Below, in pieces: positions 1-7,938 of a stretch of DNA of 64,000 nt. Each line of letters opens with the position of its first letter. The stretch's first letter is position 1. Both the position numbers and the translations under genes were made by a program. Under the pieces are notes generated by a model. The model saw only the letters and a program-made list of their open reading frames with translations. It did not search any database and was not told the DNA's origin. The stretch is from Clostridia bacterium DTU025. Lineage in GTDB: Bacteria; Bacillota; DTU025. The stretch covers positions 94,905 through 158,904 of the forward strand of contig LFSP01000043.1 of NCBI GenBank assembly GCA_001513145.1, in the 5' to 3' direction.

Positions 1-425
1 ACACAGAACGCAACGCGGTCACACAGCTGTTCAACGTCGTTCATCAGATGGGTGGTTAAGAAGACCGTGCCCCCTCCGTCGCGGAACTCGGCTATCATGT
101 CCTTGATGATCCTGGCGTTCTTTGGATCGAGGCCATTGGTCACCTCGTCCAGAAAGAGAACGCGGGGATTGTTGAGCATGGCGCGGACGAAATTCAGGCG
201 GACCTTCATTCCCTTGGAGTATTCGCCAACCTTGATGTTCCGGTATTCCCAAAGGCCGACTCTTTCCATCAGCTCCTGAATGTCTGCGGTCTTCTTGTAG
301 AAGCCGGAGAAGAACCTCATGTTCTCCAGAGCCGTCAGCTTGGTGAAATGCACGGGCACCTCGAATCCAACGAGATTGATATGATTCCTTCGGGGTGGCC
401 CCCTGTGAGCCCGATGCGGGGAGAG
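1..425 (-). pseudogene. ABC transporter ATPase, 5'-truncated remnant (also runs off the window edge)
   Basis: The minus-strand frame reads as the second half of an ABC-2-type ATPase. It shows a Q-loop-like NLVGFEVP stretch, an ENMRFFSGFY segment, a degenerate signature EYSKGMKVRLNF, Walker B RVLFLDEVTNGLDP and the switch histidine in VFLTTHLMND. The Walker A half is absent. Upstream of about position 390 the similarity stops, the frame reaches TGA at 426-428, and the DNA beyond belongs to the hutH promoter and gene, so no room exists for the missing part. The C-terminus lies outside the window. It most likely lost its 5' end by deletion or rearrangement. A sequencing frameshift is unlikely because no Walker A appears in other nearby frames. 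Confidence 0.75.
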
Positions 426-447
426 TCAAGGAGAGTGAAGGAAATCT

Positions 448-473
448 GCCTGTTGTGACAAAGTACAACAGGC
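448..473. promoter_or_regulatory. 9-8-9 inverted repeat upstream of hutH (operator candidate)
   Basis: GCCTGTTGT, 8-nt spacer, ACAACAGGC is a perfect 9-bp dyad ending 48 nt before the chosen hutH start. A -35-like GTGACA (456-461) lies inside it. The size suits a dimeric regulator of histidine utilisation. No hut regulator gene is present in the window, so the binding protein is unknown. Confidence 0.5.
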
Positions 474-521
474 GCAAGGATACACTCATGCAAGGCCCTC
501 GTGCGGAAGGAAGGGACGCCA

Positions 522-2087
522 TTGCACGTTATCATAGACGGCCGCAGCCTGAGCATCGAACAAGTGGTCGCGGTGGCCCGCGGCGACAGCCGCAAAGCCT
601 CTCCGGCACAGCAGGCGAAGGTCTATCCCAAGGTGACGCTATCTGGCTCGGCGCGCGAGCGCATCGCCCGAGCCAGCGAGTTTGTGGAGTCGCTGCTCTC
701 ACGGGAGCGGCCGGTGTATGGCGTGACCACCGGGTTCGGCAAGTTCGCGGAGGTGGTGATATCCCCCGACGACACAGCCGCGTTGCAGCGCAACCTCCTT
801 CTCTCGCACGCCGCCGGCGTGGGGGAGTTGCTGCCTGAGGAGGTGGTCCGGGCCATCCTGCTCCTGCGGGCCAACGCCCTGGCGGTGGGATGCTCAGGGG
901 TGCGCCCGGAGGTGGTGGACACGCTCATCGCCATGCTCAACGAAGGCGTCCATCCTGCGGTGCCGTCACAGGGGTCCGTGGGCGCCAGCGGCGATCTGGC
1001 CCCCCTGGCCCATGCGATGCTGGTGCTGATCGGCCAAGGAATGGCGTTCTACCGCGGCCAGCTCATGCCTGGCGCCCAGGCCATGGCCGCGGCCGGCATA
1101 TCCCCAGTCACCCTCCGCGCGAAGGAGGGGCTTGCCCTCATCAATGGCACGCAGGTGATGACGGCCATCGGGGTGCTGGCGGTGCACGACGCCGAAAGGC
1201 TGGCCAGGGTCGCGGACATCGCAGCTGCCATGACCACCGAGGCGCTTCTGGGCACCACAGCGGCGCTGGACCCGCGCATTCACGGCGTCCGCGCCCACCG
1301 CGGCCAACAGGCCAGCGCCGCCAACATCCTCGCCCTCATGGCGGACAGCGCCATACGGCGGTCGCACATCGACTGCCCCAGGGTGCAGGACGCCTACTCG
1401 CTGAGGTGCGCGCCGCAGGTGCACGGGGCGGTCCGTGATGCCATCGCCTATGCCCGCGCCGTCGTGGAGACCGAGATGAACTCCGCCACCGACAACCCAC
1501 TGCTATTCCCTGACGACGGCGAGGTGCTGAGCGGGGGCAACTTCCACGGCGAGCCGGTGGCCATGGCCATGGACTTCCTGGGGATCGCCCTCTCGGAGCT
1601 GGCCAGCATTTCGGAGCGGCGCACGGAACGCATGGTGAACCCGCAGCTTTCGGGGCTTCCGCCGTTCCTTACGGAGCACGGAGGGCTCAGCTCGGGCATG
1701 ATGATAGCGCAGTACACGGCGGCTGCGCTGGTGTCGGAGAACAAGGTGTTGGCCTCGCCGGCCGTGGTCGACTCGATTCCCACGTCGGGCAACCAGGAGG
1801 ACCACGTCAGCATGGGCACCATCGCCGCCCGAAAGGCGCGGCAGATCGCCGGGAACGTCGCCAACGTGTTGGCCATCGAGCTGCTTGCCGCGTGCCAGGC
1901 GCTGGACTTCCGCGCGCCGCTGCGCCCGGGGCGGGGGACGGGGGCGGTCTATCGGTTGGTGAGGGAGCACGTGCCGCATCTGGAGCACGACCGCGAGCTG
2001 GCTCCCGACATCGATTCAGCTCGGCGTCTCATAGTATCAGGAGAAGTGGAGCGGGCGGCCCGCGAAGCCGTCGGGCGCGTGGATTAG
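522..2087 (+). CDS. hutH: Histidine ammonia-lyase
   Basis: Deaminates L-histidine to trans-urocanate, the first step of histidine degradation, in the cytosol. The 521-residue product has the family length. The Ala-Ser-Gly triplet that cyclises into the MIO cofactor is in GSVGASGDLAPL, at about residues 155-157. Other family blocks such as YGVTTGFGKFA, GNFHGEPVAMAMD and TSGNQEDHVSMG are intact. I chose the TTG at 522 because GGAAGGAAGGG lies 7-8 nt upstream and homologues begin near this point; a GTG at 501 would add seven residues. hutU follows after 31 nt in the same direction, so the two form an operon. Confidence 0.97.
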   Translation: MHVIIDGRSLSIEQVVAVARGDSRKASPAQQAKVYPKVTLSGSARERIARASEFVESLLSRERPVYGVTTGFGKFAEVVISPDDTAALQRNLLLSHAAGVGELLPEEVVRAILLLRANALAVGCSGVRPEVVDTLIAMLNEGVHPAVPSQGSVGASGDLAPLAHAMLVLIGQGMAFYRGQLMPGAQAMAAAGISPVTLRAKEGLALINGTQVMTAIGVLAVHDAERLARVADIAAAMTTEALLGTTAALDPRIHGVRAHRGQQASAANILALMADSAIRRSHIDCPRVQDAYSLRCAPQVHGAVRDAIAYARAVVETEMNSATDNPLLFPDDGEVLSGGNFHGEPVAMAMDFLGIALSELASISERRTERMVNPQLSGLPPFLTEHGGLSSGMMIAQYTAAALVSENKVLASPAVVDSIPTSGNQEDHVSMGTIAARKARQIAGNVANVLAIELLAACQALDFRAPLRPGRGTGAVYRLVREHVPHLEHDRELAPDIDSARRLIVSGEVERAAREAVGRVD

Positions 2088-2118
2088 GTTGGACCGAGTT
2101 CGGAAGGGGGTATGAGGC

Positions 2119-3768
2119 ATGTCGAGGCTCGTGATGGCGCCGACGGGCGCCGCGCTCACCTGCAAGGGCTGGCAGCAGGAGGCAGCTTTGAGGATGCTCA
2201 TGAACAACCTCGATCCGGAGGTGGCCGAGAAGCCTGACCAGCTCATCGTGTATGGCGGCACGGGGCGTGCTGCACGCAGCTGGGAGGCGTTCGACGCCAT
2301 CGTAGCGGCTCTGACGGAGCTGGAGGACGACGAGACGCTGCTGGTGCAGTCTGGCAAGCCTGTGGCGGTGTTCAAGACTCACCGCGATGCTCCGAGGGTG
2401 CTGATCTCCAACGCCATGTTGGTGCCGCACTGGGCCACCTGGGAGAACTTCTGGGCGCTGGAGCGGGCGGGGCTCACGATGTACGGCCAGATGACCGCGG
2501 GAAGCTGGATATACATCGGCACCCAGGGCATCCTGCAGGGCACGTATGAGACTTTCGCGGCGGCGGCCCACAAGCACTTCGGAGGTTCTCTGGCGGGGAG
2601 ACTGGTGCTCACGGCCGGGCTCGGCGGGATGGGCGGAGCTCAACCGCTGGCGGTGACGTTCAACGAGGGCGTGGTCATTGCGGTGGAGGTGGACCGCAAG
2701 CGGATCCAGCGGAGGCTCGAGACCAGGTACTGCGAGATGTGTACCGAGAGCATCGACGAGGCGATCGCCTGGGCGCGGGAGGCCGTGGAGAAGAGGATAC
2801 CGCGGTCGATTGCGCTTCTGGGGAACGCGGCGGAGACGCACCCCGAGTTCGTGCGGCGCGGGGTGATTCCTGACCTGGTGACGGACCAGACTTCGGCCCA
2901 CGACCCGCTGGGCGGGTACGTGCCAGCCGGGCTCACGCTGGAGCAGGCGGAGGAGCTGAGGCGGGAGAACCCGGAGGAGTACGTGAGGCGGTCCAGGCGG
3001 TCCATGGCGACGCAGGTTCGGGCGATGCTGGAGATGATGAGGCGCGGGGCTGTGGTGTTCGACTACGGCAACAACATCAGGCAGGTGGCGAAGGACGAGG
3101 GCGTGGACGATGCGTTTGCGTATCCGGGGTTCGTGCCGGCGTACATACGTCCGCTGTTCTGCGAGGGCAAGGGCCCGTTCAGGTGGGTGGCGCTGTCGGG
3201 GGATCCCGCGGATATTCACGTGACTGATGAAGTGATCCTGAACGAGTTCGCCCACGATGAGCACCTGACACGCTGGATCCGCATGGCCCACGACCATGTG
3301 GCGTTCCAAGGGCTGCCAGCCAGGATCTGTTGGTTGGGGTATGGAGAGCGGGCGAGGTTCGGCAAGATCATCAATGACCTGGTGGCGGCGGGCAAGATCA
3401 GCGCGCCGATCGTGATCGGCCGGGACCATCTGGACTGCGGGTCGGTTGCATCGCCTAACAGGGAGACTGAGGGGATGAAGGACGGGTCGGACGCCATCGC
3501 GGACTGGCCCGTGCTGAACGCGCTCCTAAACGCGGTGAACGGCGCCACGTGGGTGAGCTTCCACCACGGCGGCGGGGTAGGGATCGGCTACTCGCTGCAC
3601 GCGGGGATGGTCATCGTGGCGGACGGGACGGCGGAGGCCGCGGCGCGGCTCGAGCGGGTGCTGACCGGGGACCCGGGGATCGGGGTGGTCCGGCACGCGG
3701 ATGCAGGATACGAGGAGGCGCAGGAGTTCGCCGCGAAGCACGGGATCAAGATTCCGAGAGTAGGCTAG
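2119..3768 (+). CDS. hutU: Urocanate hydratase
   Basis: Converts urocanate to 4-imidazolone-5-propionate using tightly bound NAD as an electrophile. The 549-residue length is normal. Family blocks are present: [17 protein letters not shown] near the N-terminus, [11 protein letters not shown], the glycine-rich NAD-binding [14 protein letters not shown] near residue 170, and [15 protein letters not shown] near the C-terminus. The gene lies 31 nt after hutH, with a purine-rich ribosome site just upstream of the ATG. The next pathway gene, hutI, is 5 kb away beyond a cobalt/nickel transporter, so the hut genes are split into two blocks. The downstream neighbour cbiO is convergent, 44 nt away. Confidence 0.97.
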   Translation: MSRLVMAPTGAALTCKGWQQEAALRMLMNNLDPEVAEKPDQLIVYGGTGRAARSWEAFDAIVAALTELEDDETLLVQSGKPVAVFKTHRDAPRVLISNAMLVPHWATWENFWALERAGLTMYGQMTAGSWIYIGTQGILQGTYETFAAAAHKHFGGSLAGRLVLTAGLGGMGGAQPLAVTFNEGVVIAVEVDRKRIQRRLETRYCEMCTESIDEAIAWAREAVEKRIPRSIALLGNAAETHPEFVRRGVIPDLVTDQTSAHDPLGGYVPAGLTLEQAEELRRENPEEYVRRSRRSMATQVRAMLEMMRRGAVVFDYGNNIRQVAKDEGVDDAFAYPGFVPAYIRPLFCEGKGPFRWVALSGDPADIHVTDEVILNEFAHDEHLTRWIRMAHDHVAFQGLPARICWLGYGERARFGKIINDLVAAGKISAPIVIGRDHLDCGSVASPNRETEGMKDGSDAIADWPVLNALLNAVNGATWVSFHHGGGVGIGYSLHAGMVIVADGTAEAAARLERVLTGDPGIGVVRHADAGYEEAQEFAAKHGIKIPRVG

Positions 3769-3812
3769 AGTCGTTCTCGCGCGTGCTGGTCGGGCGCTTG
3801 CAACCCTCCCTG

Positions 3813-4802
3813 TCAGCGCCTGGGTTTGCGTTCGGACGATGTGAGCACGCGGTCTAGCTCGGATATGGCCTGGTCGACAGTGAGTGGGATGTCAACGTCC
3901 CACCCTCTGTCTTTCATGGAAGCAAATAGCTCGGCCAGGGACGGCGCGTCGACGCCGAGCTGGCGCAGGCGGTCTCCCTGGGAGAATACGTGCTCAGGGG
4001 TGCCGCTGAGGGCGATGCCGCCGGGGCCGGCCAGCACGTAGACGTAGTCGGCGATGTGCGGCACGAAGTCGATCTCGTGGGTGGATATGATGTATGCCAG
4101 GCGCAGCTGGGAGCTGACTGCTTCGAGAAGGGTGACGAGCTCCGAGCGAGATCTGGGGTCGAGGCCGGTGAAGGGCTCGTCAAGGATCAACAGCTCCGGC
4201 TCGGTGACCAGCGCCCCGGCCAGGGCCACCTTACGCTTCTCGCCGCCGCTGAGGTAGTGCGGGATCTTGTGGCGGAGGTGCTGGATGCCGAGCCTCTCGA
4301 GGATGGCCTCGCCGGCCCGAGCGACGCGCTCGCGTGGCCAGCCGAGGGCGCGGGGTGTGAACGTGACGTCATCCCACACGGTGGGGCCGATGATCTGGTC
4401 GTCGACGTCCTGGAGCACGACTCCCACGCGCTGGCGCACTTCGCGGAACTGCTTGGCTGGGTTGACGCCGAACACGGTCACCTCGCCCTCGATAGGGGAG
4501 AGCAGGCCGAGCAGGTGGAAGATGAGGGTCGTCTTGCCGCTGCCGTTGGCGCCCAGCACGACTACGCGCTGGCCGCGGCACACGGTGAAGTCGAGGCCGC
4601 ACAGGTCCACGGCGGTGCGGTCGGGATAGACGTGCCTGAGGCACCTTACCTGCACTATGATGTCGTTGGTAGCGGTGGAGCCGCGGGCGGCCGGGTCGCG
4701 CGCGGCGAAGTCGCGTGGCGCGGCAGCGCCTGTTGTTGCGATGCGCTTCGCATGCTCATGGGTTGCGGCTGCGGCTCGGGCTCGCTGTTCCGTGGAACTC
4801 AA
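3813..4802 (-). CDS. cbiO: Cobalt/nickel ECF transporter ATPase (CbiO/NikO type)
   Basis: ATPase of an energy-coupling-factor transporter for Co2+ or Ni2+. The nucleotide-binding domain shows Walker A VVLGANGSGKTTLIFHLLG, the ECF-type Q-loop VGVVLQDVDDQI, signature HYLSGGEKRKVALAG, Walker B LLILDEPFTGLDP and the switch histidine in ISTHEIDF. About 45 extra low-complexity residues precede the domain. The 329 residues also include a C-terminal extension beyond the usual 280 or so. Its ATG overlaps the cbiQ stop as ATGA, so translation is probably coupled. Cobalt supply would suit the B12-dependent mutase nearby, but Co and Ni cannot be told apart from this subunit. Confidence 0.9.
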   Translation of the reverse strand: MSSTEQRARAAAATHEHAKRIATTGAAAPRDFAARDPAARGSTATNDIIVQVRCLRHVYPDRTAVDLCGLDFTVCRGQRVVVLGANGSGKTTLIFHLLGLLSPIEGEVTVFGVNPAKQFREVRQRVGVVLQDVDDQIIGPTVWDDVTFTPRALGWPRERVARAGEAILERLGIQHLRHKIPHYLSGGEKRKVALAGALVTEPELLILDEPFTGLDPRSRSELVTLLEAVSSQLRLAYIISTHEIDFVPHIADYVYVLAGPGGIALSGTPEHVFSQGDRLRQLGVDAPSLAELFASMKDRGWDVDIPLTVDQAISELDRVLTSSERKPRR

Positions 4803-5521
4803 GACGAAAACCTCCTTGCGGCGATGGCCGCCGTGAGCACTGCGGCGCAGTATGCCAGCAGAGCGTAATGAAACGCAGCCATCGGGCGCGCCGGACGGCT
4901 GCTCTCGATCCTTCCCGAGTAGCCCCTCACCAGCATCATCTTGTACATCCGTTCGGTCATATCGGCGGCGTGCAACACGACTACCCCCAAGGCCTCGCCG
5001 TACGTGCGAAGCTGCGTGCCGAGGCCGAGGCCGGCGCCGCCGCGCAGCCGAATGGCCTGCACCACCTGGCCTAGTTCGGTAAGGAGCAGAAAAAACGCGC
5101 GATACGCCAAGAAAAGACCGTCGCCCACTGGCCCCGGCAGGACCCGCGATATCAGCGAGAACGCGTCAACGAAGGTCGTAGTCGTTATGAAGAGTGCGGC
5201 CGCGAACCCCGCCGAGAACGCCCTGATGACGATGACCGTCGCGAAGGCGGGGTTCGTGCGCACCCACCCCAGGGCGAAGATCCCTGCGAAAAGCACCGGA
5301 TACGCGGCGATGGCGACGAGCCGGCGCACGGGCTGCCGCGTCGCGGCGGCCAGTGCCAGGGCGGCGCCGCAGACGGCGGCTACCGAGGCCGGCGTGGCTG
5401 CGACGATGGTAGCAGCAAGAAGCAGGCCTGAGGCCGCCAGCTTCACGCCGGTCGGCGTCGCGTGCAGCGATGTGTTTCCGTTCGCGGCCATCTCGTCGAT
5501 GAGAGCCAGGTCCAAGCTCAA
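4799..5521 (-). CDS. cbiQ: Cobalt/nickel ECF transporter transmembrane subunit (CbiQ/NikQ type)
   Basis: Membrane scaffold (T component) linking the substrate-binding CbiM to the CbiO ATPase. The 240-residue protein has several hydrophobic helices. It also carries the two Ala-Arg-Gly-type coupling motifs expected of T components: RLRGGAGLG and VRGYSGRIE near the C-terminal half. Gene order cbiM-cbiQ-cbiO with 4-nt ATGA overlaps on both sides marks a tight operon. Sequence divergence from well-known CbiQ proteins is noticeable, so the assignment rests on the coupling motifs together with position. Confidence 0.85.
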   Translation of the reverse strand: MSLDLALIDEMAANGNTSLHATPTGVKLAASGLLLAATIVAATPASVAAVCGAALALAAATRQPVRRLVAIAAYPVLFAGIFALGWVRTNPAFATVIVIRAFSAGFAAALFITTTTFVDAFSLISRVLPGPVGDGLFLAYRAFFLLLTELGQVVQAIRLRGGAGLGLGTQLRTYGEALGVVVLHAADMTERMYKMMLVRGYSGRIESSRPARPMAAFHYALLAYCAAVLTAAIAARRFSS

Positions 5522-6219
5522 GCCCCCCTGCCTTCGTCGGCGCCTAGCAGCTCAGGCCGCACCCGCCAGATGAACTCCACAAGCGCCCCCACCACCAGCG
5601 CCTCCACCGCCCAGCCCACCGCGGCCGTCGACAGCACCACGGCGGCGAAGGTCCGCAGCGGAGTCGCCAGGGCCTCGCGGTGCGCTTCCTCCGCGGCATG
5701 GACGTGCCCACCCAGGACGAGGTCGGGGTCGGCGCCGGACGATGCCACCACCGCCAGCATCGCAAAGGTAGACACCGCCAGCGCCAGCGCTACTGCTATG
5801 GCGGCGGCCGCGAAGGCGCGAGTGCGAGGCAAAGCCCTCCGAACCGCCTTCCACAGCAGCCAGCCCAGCGTGACCTCTACGCCGCCTATCAGAGCGTTAA
5901 GGCCCAGGACAGTGATTCCCCCGTGTGCTGTAAGGGAGAGAATCAGGTTTGCTATGAAGACCGCCACGAACCCCGCGGCGGGCCCGGCAATTATCCCGGT
6001 GAGCACTGTTAAGTTCACGTGGTATCCAAGCACCGGCAAGGGAAGCCCCATGGCCACCAGCATCAGCGCGGACAGGACCGCTATACGCGGTGCCACGCGA
6101 GCGCCCTCGAGCCTGGCGAGGCGGCGCGAGGCGACGAGGAGCAACACGGCAGTGATGGCCAGGCCTGCTGCGACGATGGGCAGTGGCAATAGCCCGTCAG
6201 GGATGTGAAGGTGCGACAT
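5518..6219 (-). CDS. cbiM: Cobalt/nickel ECF transporter substrate-specific subunit (CbiM/NikM type)
   Basis: Metal-binding membrane component of the transporter. The N-terminus is MSHLHIPDGLLP, matching the MHIPDG start that CbiM/NikM use to coordinate metal through the N-terminal amine and His2. Here Ser-His precede, so if the initiator Met is removed His becomes residue 2 of the mature protein (inference). The GYHVNLTVLTG and conserved LGLNALIGG-type blocks are present, with about seven hydrophobic helices in 233 residues. No CbiN or NikN gene follows, and an extended NikN-like domain is not obvious; the segment around residues 160-200 is a long loop rich in His and acidic residues. It starts 4 nt after the fur-family gene. 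Confidence 0.9.
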   Translation of the reverse strand: MSHLHIPDGLLPLPIVAAGLAITAVLLLVASRRLARLEGARVAPRIAVLSALMLVAMGLPLPVLGYHVNLTVLTGIIAGPAAGFVAVFIANLILSLTAHGGITVLGLNALIGGVEVTLGWLLWKAVRRALPRTRAFAAAAIAVALALAVSTFAMLAVVASSGADPDLVLGGHVHAAEEAHREALATPLRTFAAVVLSTAAVGWAVEALVVGALVEFIWRVRPELLGADEGRGA

Positions 6220-6223
6220 TCTA

Positions 6224-6775
6224 TTAACACTCCTCCGTGTCCGTCTGTTGGCCGTCGTTGGTGCCGAGCTTGCACCTGGCGCACAGACCCCACATCTCCA
6301 TCCAGTGGTCCGTGATATTGAAGCCCGTTAGCTGCTCCAGGCGTTCGCTAAGGGAGTCCACGATGCAACCGTCGAACTCGGCTACTGCTCCGCACTGGGT
6401 GCAGAGGATGTGGTGATGGTGGTTGTTCACGGCCACTCCGTCGGCAGGATGCTCGGCCGGCGGCCTGTCTGAACACTCGCGGCTCAGCTCGTACCGGTGC
6501 GCACCGTCCTTGAGATTCAGTCTCGAAAGGATCCTGGCCTCGGTGAGAAGCTCAAGAGTCCTGTACACCGTGACCAAACTGGCGTTGGGCCGTGCCACGC
6601 GAAGCAGAGAGTGAACTTGGGCTGCTGTGAGGTGTCCGTGTCCTTCGAAGAACACGTTGAGCACCGCGCGTCGCTGCGGCGTAAGCCTGTAGCCGGCGGC
6701 GCGCAGTTTCGCCTCAGCCTCGGAAACCGCACAATGAGAAGTCGCAGCACCGGAGCTGCTCACCGAAGACAACAC
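6224..6775 (-). CDS. Fur-family metalloregulator
   Basis: Winged-helix repressor of the Fur/Zur/Nur/PerR family. The DNA-binding part contains GYRLTPQRRAVLNV and the recognition segment ASLVTVYRTLELL. The dimerisation part has the metal motif HHHHILCTQCG, and a second Cys pair in GLCARCK forms the structural zinc site. It is the first gene of an operon with cbiM, cbiQ and cbiO (4-nt gap to cbiM), so it probably represses cobalt or nickel uptake in a Nur-like role; the metal is inferred from context only. About 20 extra residues precede the usual start and the exact start (GTG 6775, or a codon a few residues later) is uncertain. Confidence 0.9.
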   Translation of the reverse strand: MLSSVSSSGAATSHCAVSEAEAKLRAAGYRLTPQRRAVLNVFFEGHGHLTAAQVHSLLRVARPNASLVTVYRTLELLTEARILSRLNLKDGAHRYELSRECSDRPPAEHPADGVAVNNHHHHILCTQCGAVAEFDGCIVDSLSERLEQLTGFNITDHWMEMWGLCARCKLGTNDGQQTDTEEC

Positions 6776-6818
6776 CCTTCTGAGTCGCTACATGAAAACG
6801 ACTTTCAATTACACCATC

Positions 6819-6846
6819 ATTATACCCTGAATGTGGCGAAATACAA
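6819..6846 (-). promoter_or_regulatory. Promoter of fur-cbiMQO operon
   Basis: On the minus strand a perfect -10 TATAAT (6819-6824) is preceded, after 16 nt, by TTGTAT (6841-6846). Start would fall near 6812, about 37 nt upstream of the fur gene. Downstream of and overlapping the -10, two near-direct repeats ATTACACC and ATTATACC (plus-strand reading, 6808-6827) are AT-rich like Fur-family boxes and may give autoregulation (inference). Confidence 0.55.
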
Positions 6847-6969
6847 TGAGTACCGGCCGAGACGGCGCTGCGTGTGTAGCTCTAGGCGTCCAGCTGTCGT
6901 TTTCTCGTGCCGCAGTGCTGGCGTTGTGCGAAAGCGGTAGGAGCTTTGCGGCGTTCTTCTCCATTGTTA

Positions 6970-7023
6970 GGAGCAAGCGCCGGTGTTCTCCTTCAACTCG
7001 AGGAGAACACCGGCGCTTGCTCC
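6970..7023. repeat. Perfect 23-bp inverted repeat with 8-nt loop
   Basis: The arm at 6970-6992 (starting GGAGCAAGCGCCGG) and the arm at 7001-7023 are exact reverse complements around the loop TCAACTCG. No T-run follows, so it is not a normal terminator. The ggAGCA/TGCTcc ends and the 8-nt loop match the geometry of the hairpins in the 241-bp array just downstream, so it is probably the same element family. Confidence 0.85.
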
Positions 7024-7185
7024 GCCCGCGGGAGGAGTAGGTGGGATGGGTTGGTGCTGTGGCTGCTGCAGTTTACGAACGCGAGTTGGTTTCTTTCGTT
7101 TAGCTGGGGTTTTGTGTTCGAGCCGGTTTCGTGACGGGAGTCCCTAGCCACAACCGGTCCGGTGATCGTGTCGACATAACCTGTC

Positions 7186-7770
7186 GCGAGGGTGCTGTCC
7201 TCCGTTTCGAGGAGCAGGTGGCGATCTGCTCCTCGAAGCGGAGGAGCACGCGCTCGTTTGCTCCTCCCTTTGGAGGAAAAGCTCACGCGGATCGAAGCCG
7301 TGCAAGTGATCCGCCAGGGCCGCAAGACAGCAAACCACGTCTACCTGGGGCTTTGAGATAGCACTCTTTCGCCTCCGCGCGACGTCGTCTGCACTTGATC
7401 TGCGGGAGGGGCCAAGGACACCTTCCGCGAGGGTGTTTTCCTCCGTTTGGAGGGGCAGGTGCTGGTATGCTCCTCGATTCGGAGGAGCGCCCCCGTATCT
7501 GCTCCTCGTTTTGGAGGAAAAGCTCACGTGGATCGAAACTGTGGAAGTGAGCCGCAATATCCAAGCGACAGCAAGCCACGTCTACCTGGGGCTTTGAGGC
7601 GGCGCTCTTTGGCCTTCGCACGGCGTCGTCTGCACTTGATCCGCAGAAGGTGCTAAGAACATCTTCCGCGAGGGTGTTTTCCTCCGTTTCGAGGAGCAGG
7701 TGCGTGTGGGCTCCTAGAACCGGAGGAGTACACCCCTGCTTGCACCTCCCGTTGGAGGAAAGCCACGAAG
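7186..7770. repeat. Tandem array of 241-bp hairpin-bearing repeats (two full units, one partial)
   Basis: Units begin with GCGAGGGTG at 7186, 7427 and 7668, exactly 241 bp apart. The third unit diverges after about 100 bp. Each opens with TCCTCCGTTT...GGAGCAG and a complementary arm. In unit 1 these are 20-bp arms at 7198-7217 and 7226-7245 with one G-T pair and an 8-nt loop. Shorter TGCTCCTC/GAGGAGCA and TCCTCC/GGAGGA pairs follow. A second conserved part of each full unit contains CACGTCTACCTGGGGCTTTG and CGTCGTCTGCACTTGAT. Because 241 is not a multiple of three, no reading frame is kept through the units, so the array is non-coding. The same opening hairpin reappears at 63967. Confidence 0.88.
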
Positions 7771-7938
7771 CAGGGTATCACGTCGGAATCCAGTTAGGTT
7801 CGGTTACAGCCTCCCGCCCACGTCGGCGATTGAGACGGTGCCCTGAATCTGCGCCTGACCCCGTGCGCCTGCTGGCCTGACAGGAATCGAAGGCAGTGCG
7901 GAGAATGTGATAGTGGCACTACGCGCGGAAGGACGGGG

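Noticed and set aside
2029..3429. 466-codon minus-strand frame opposite hutU
   Set aside because: Antisense shadow of a fully conserved urocanate hydratase; no ribosome site or family features.
7144..7621. Overlapping minus-strand frames in the 241-bp repeats with similar repeated peptides
   Set aside because: The 241-bp period shifts the frame from unit to unit and stems are palindromic; similarity is at DNA level, so coding is unlikely.
7186..7770. Possible CRISPR array
   Set aside because: Repeats are 241 bp, adjacent and whole-unit conserved, without short repeats separated by unique spacers; no cas genes are near.
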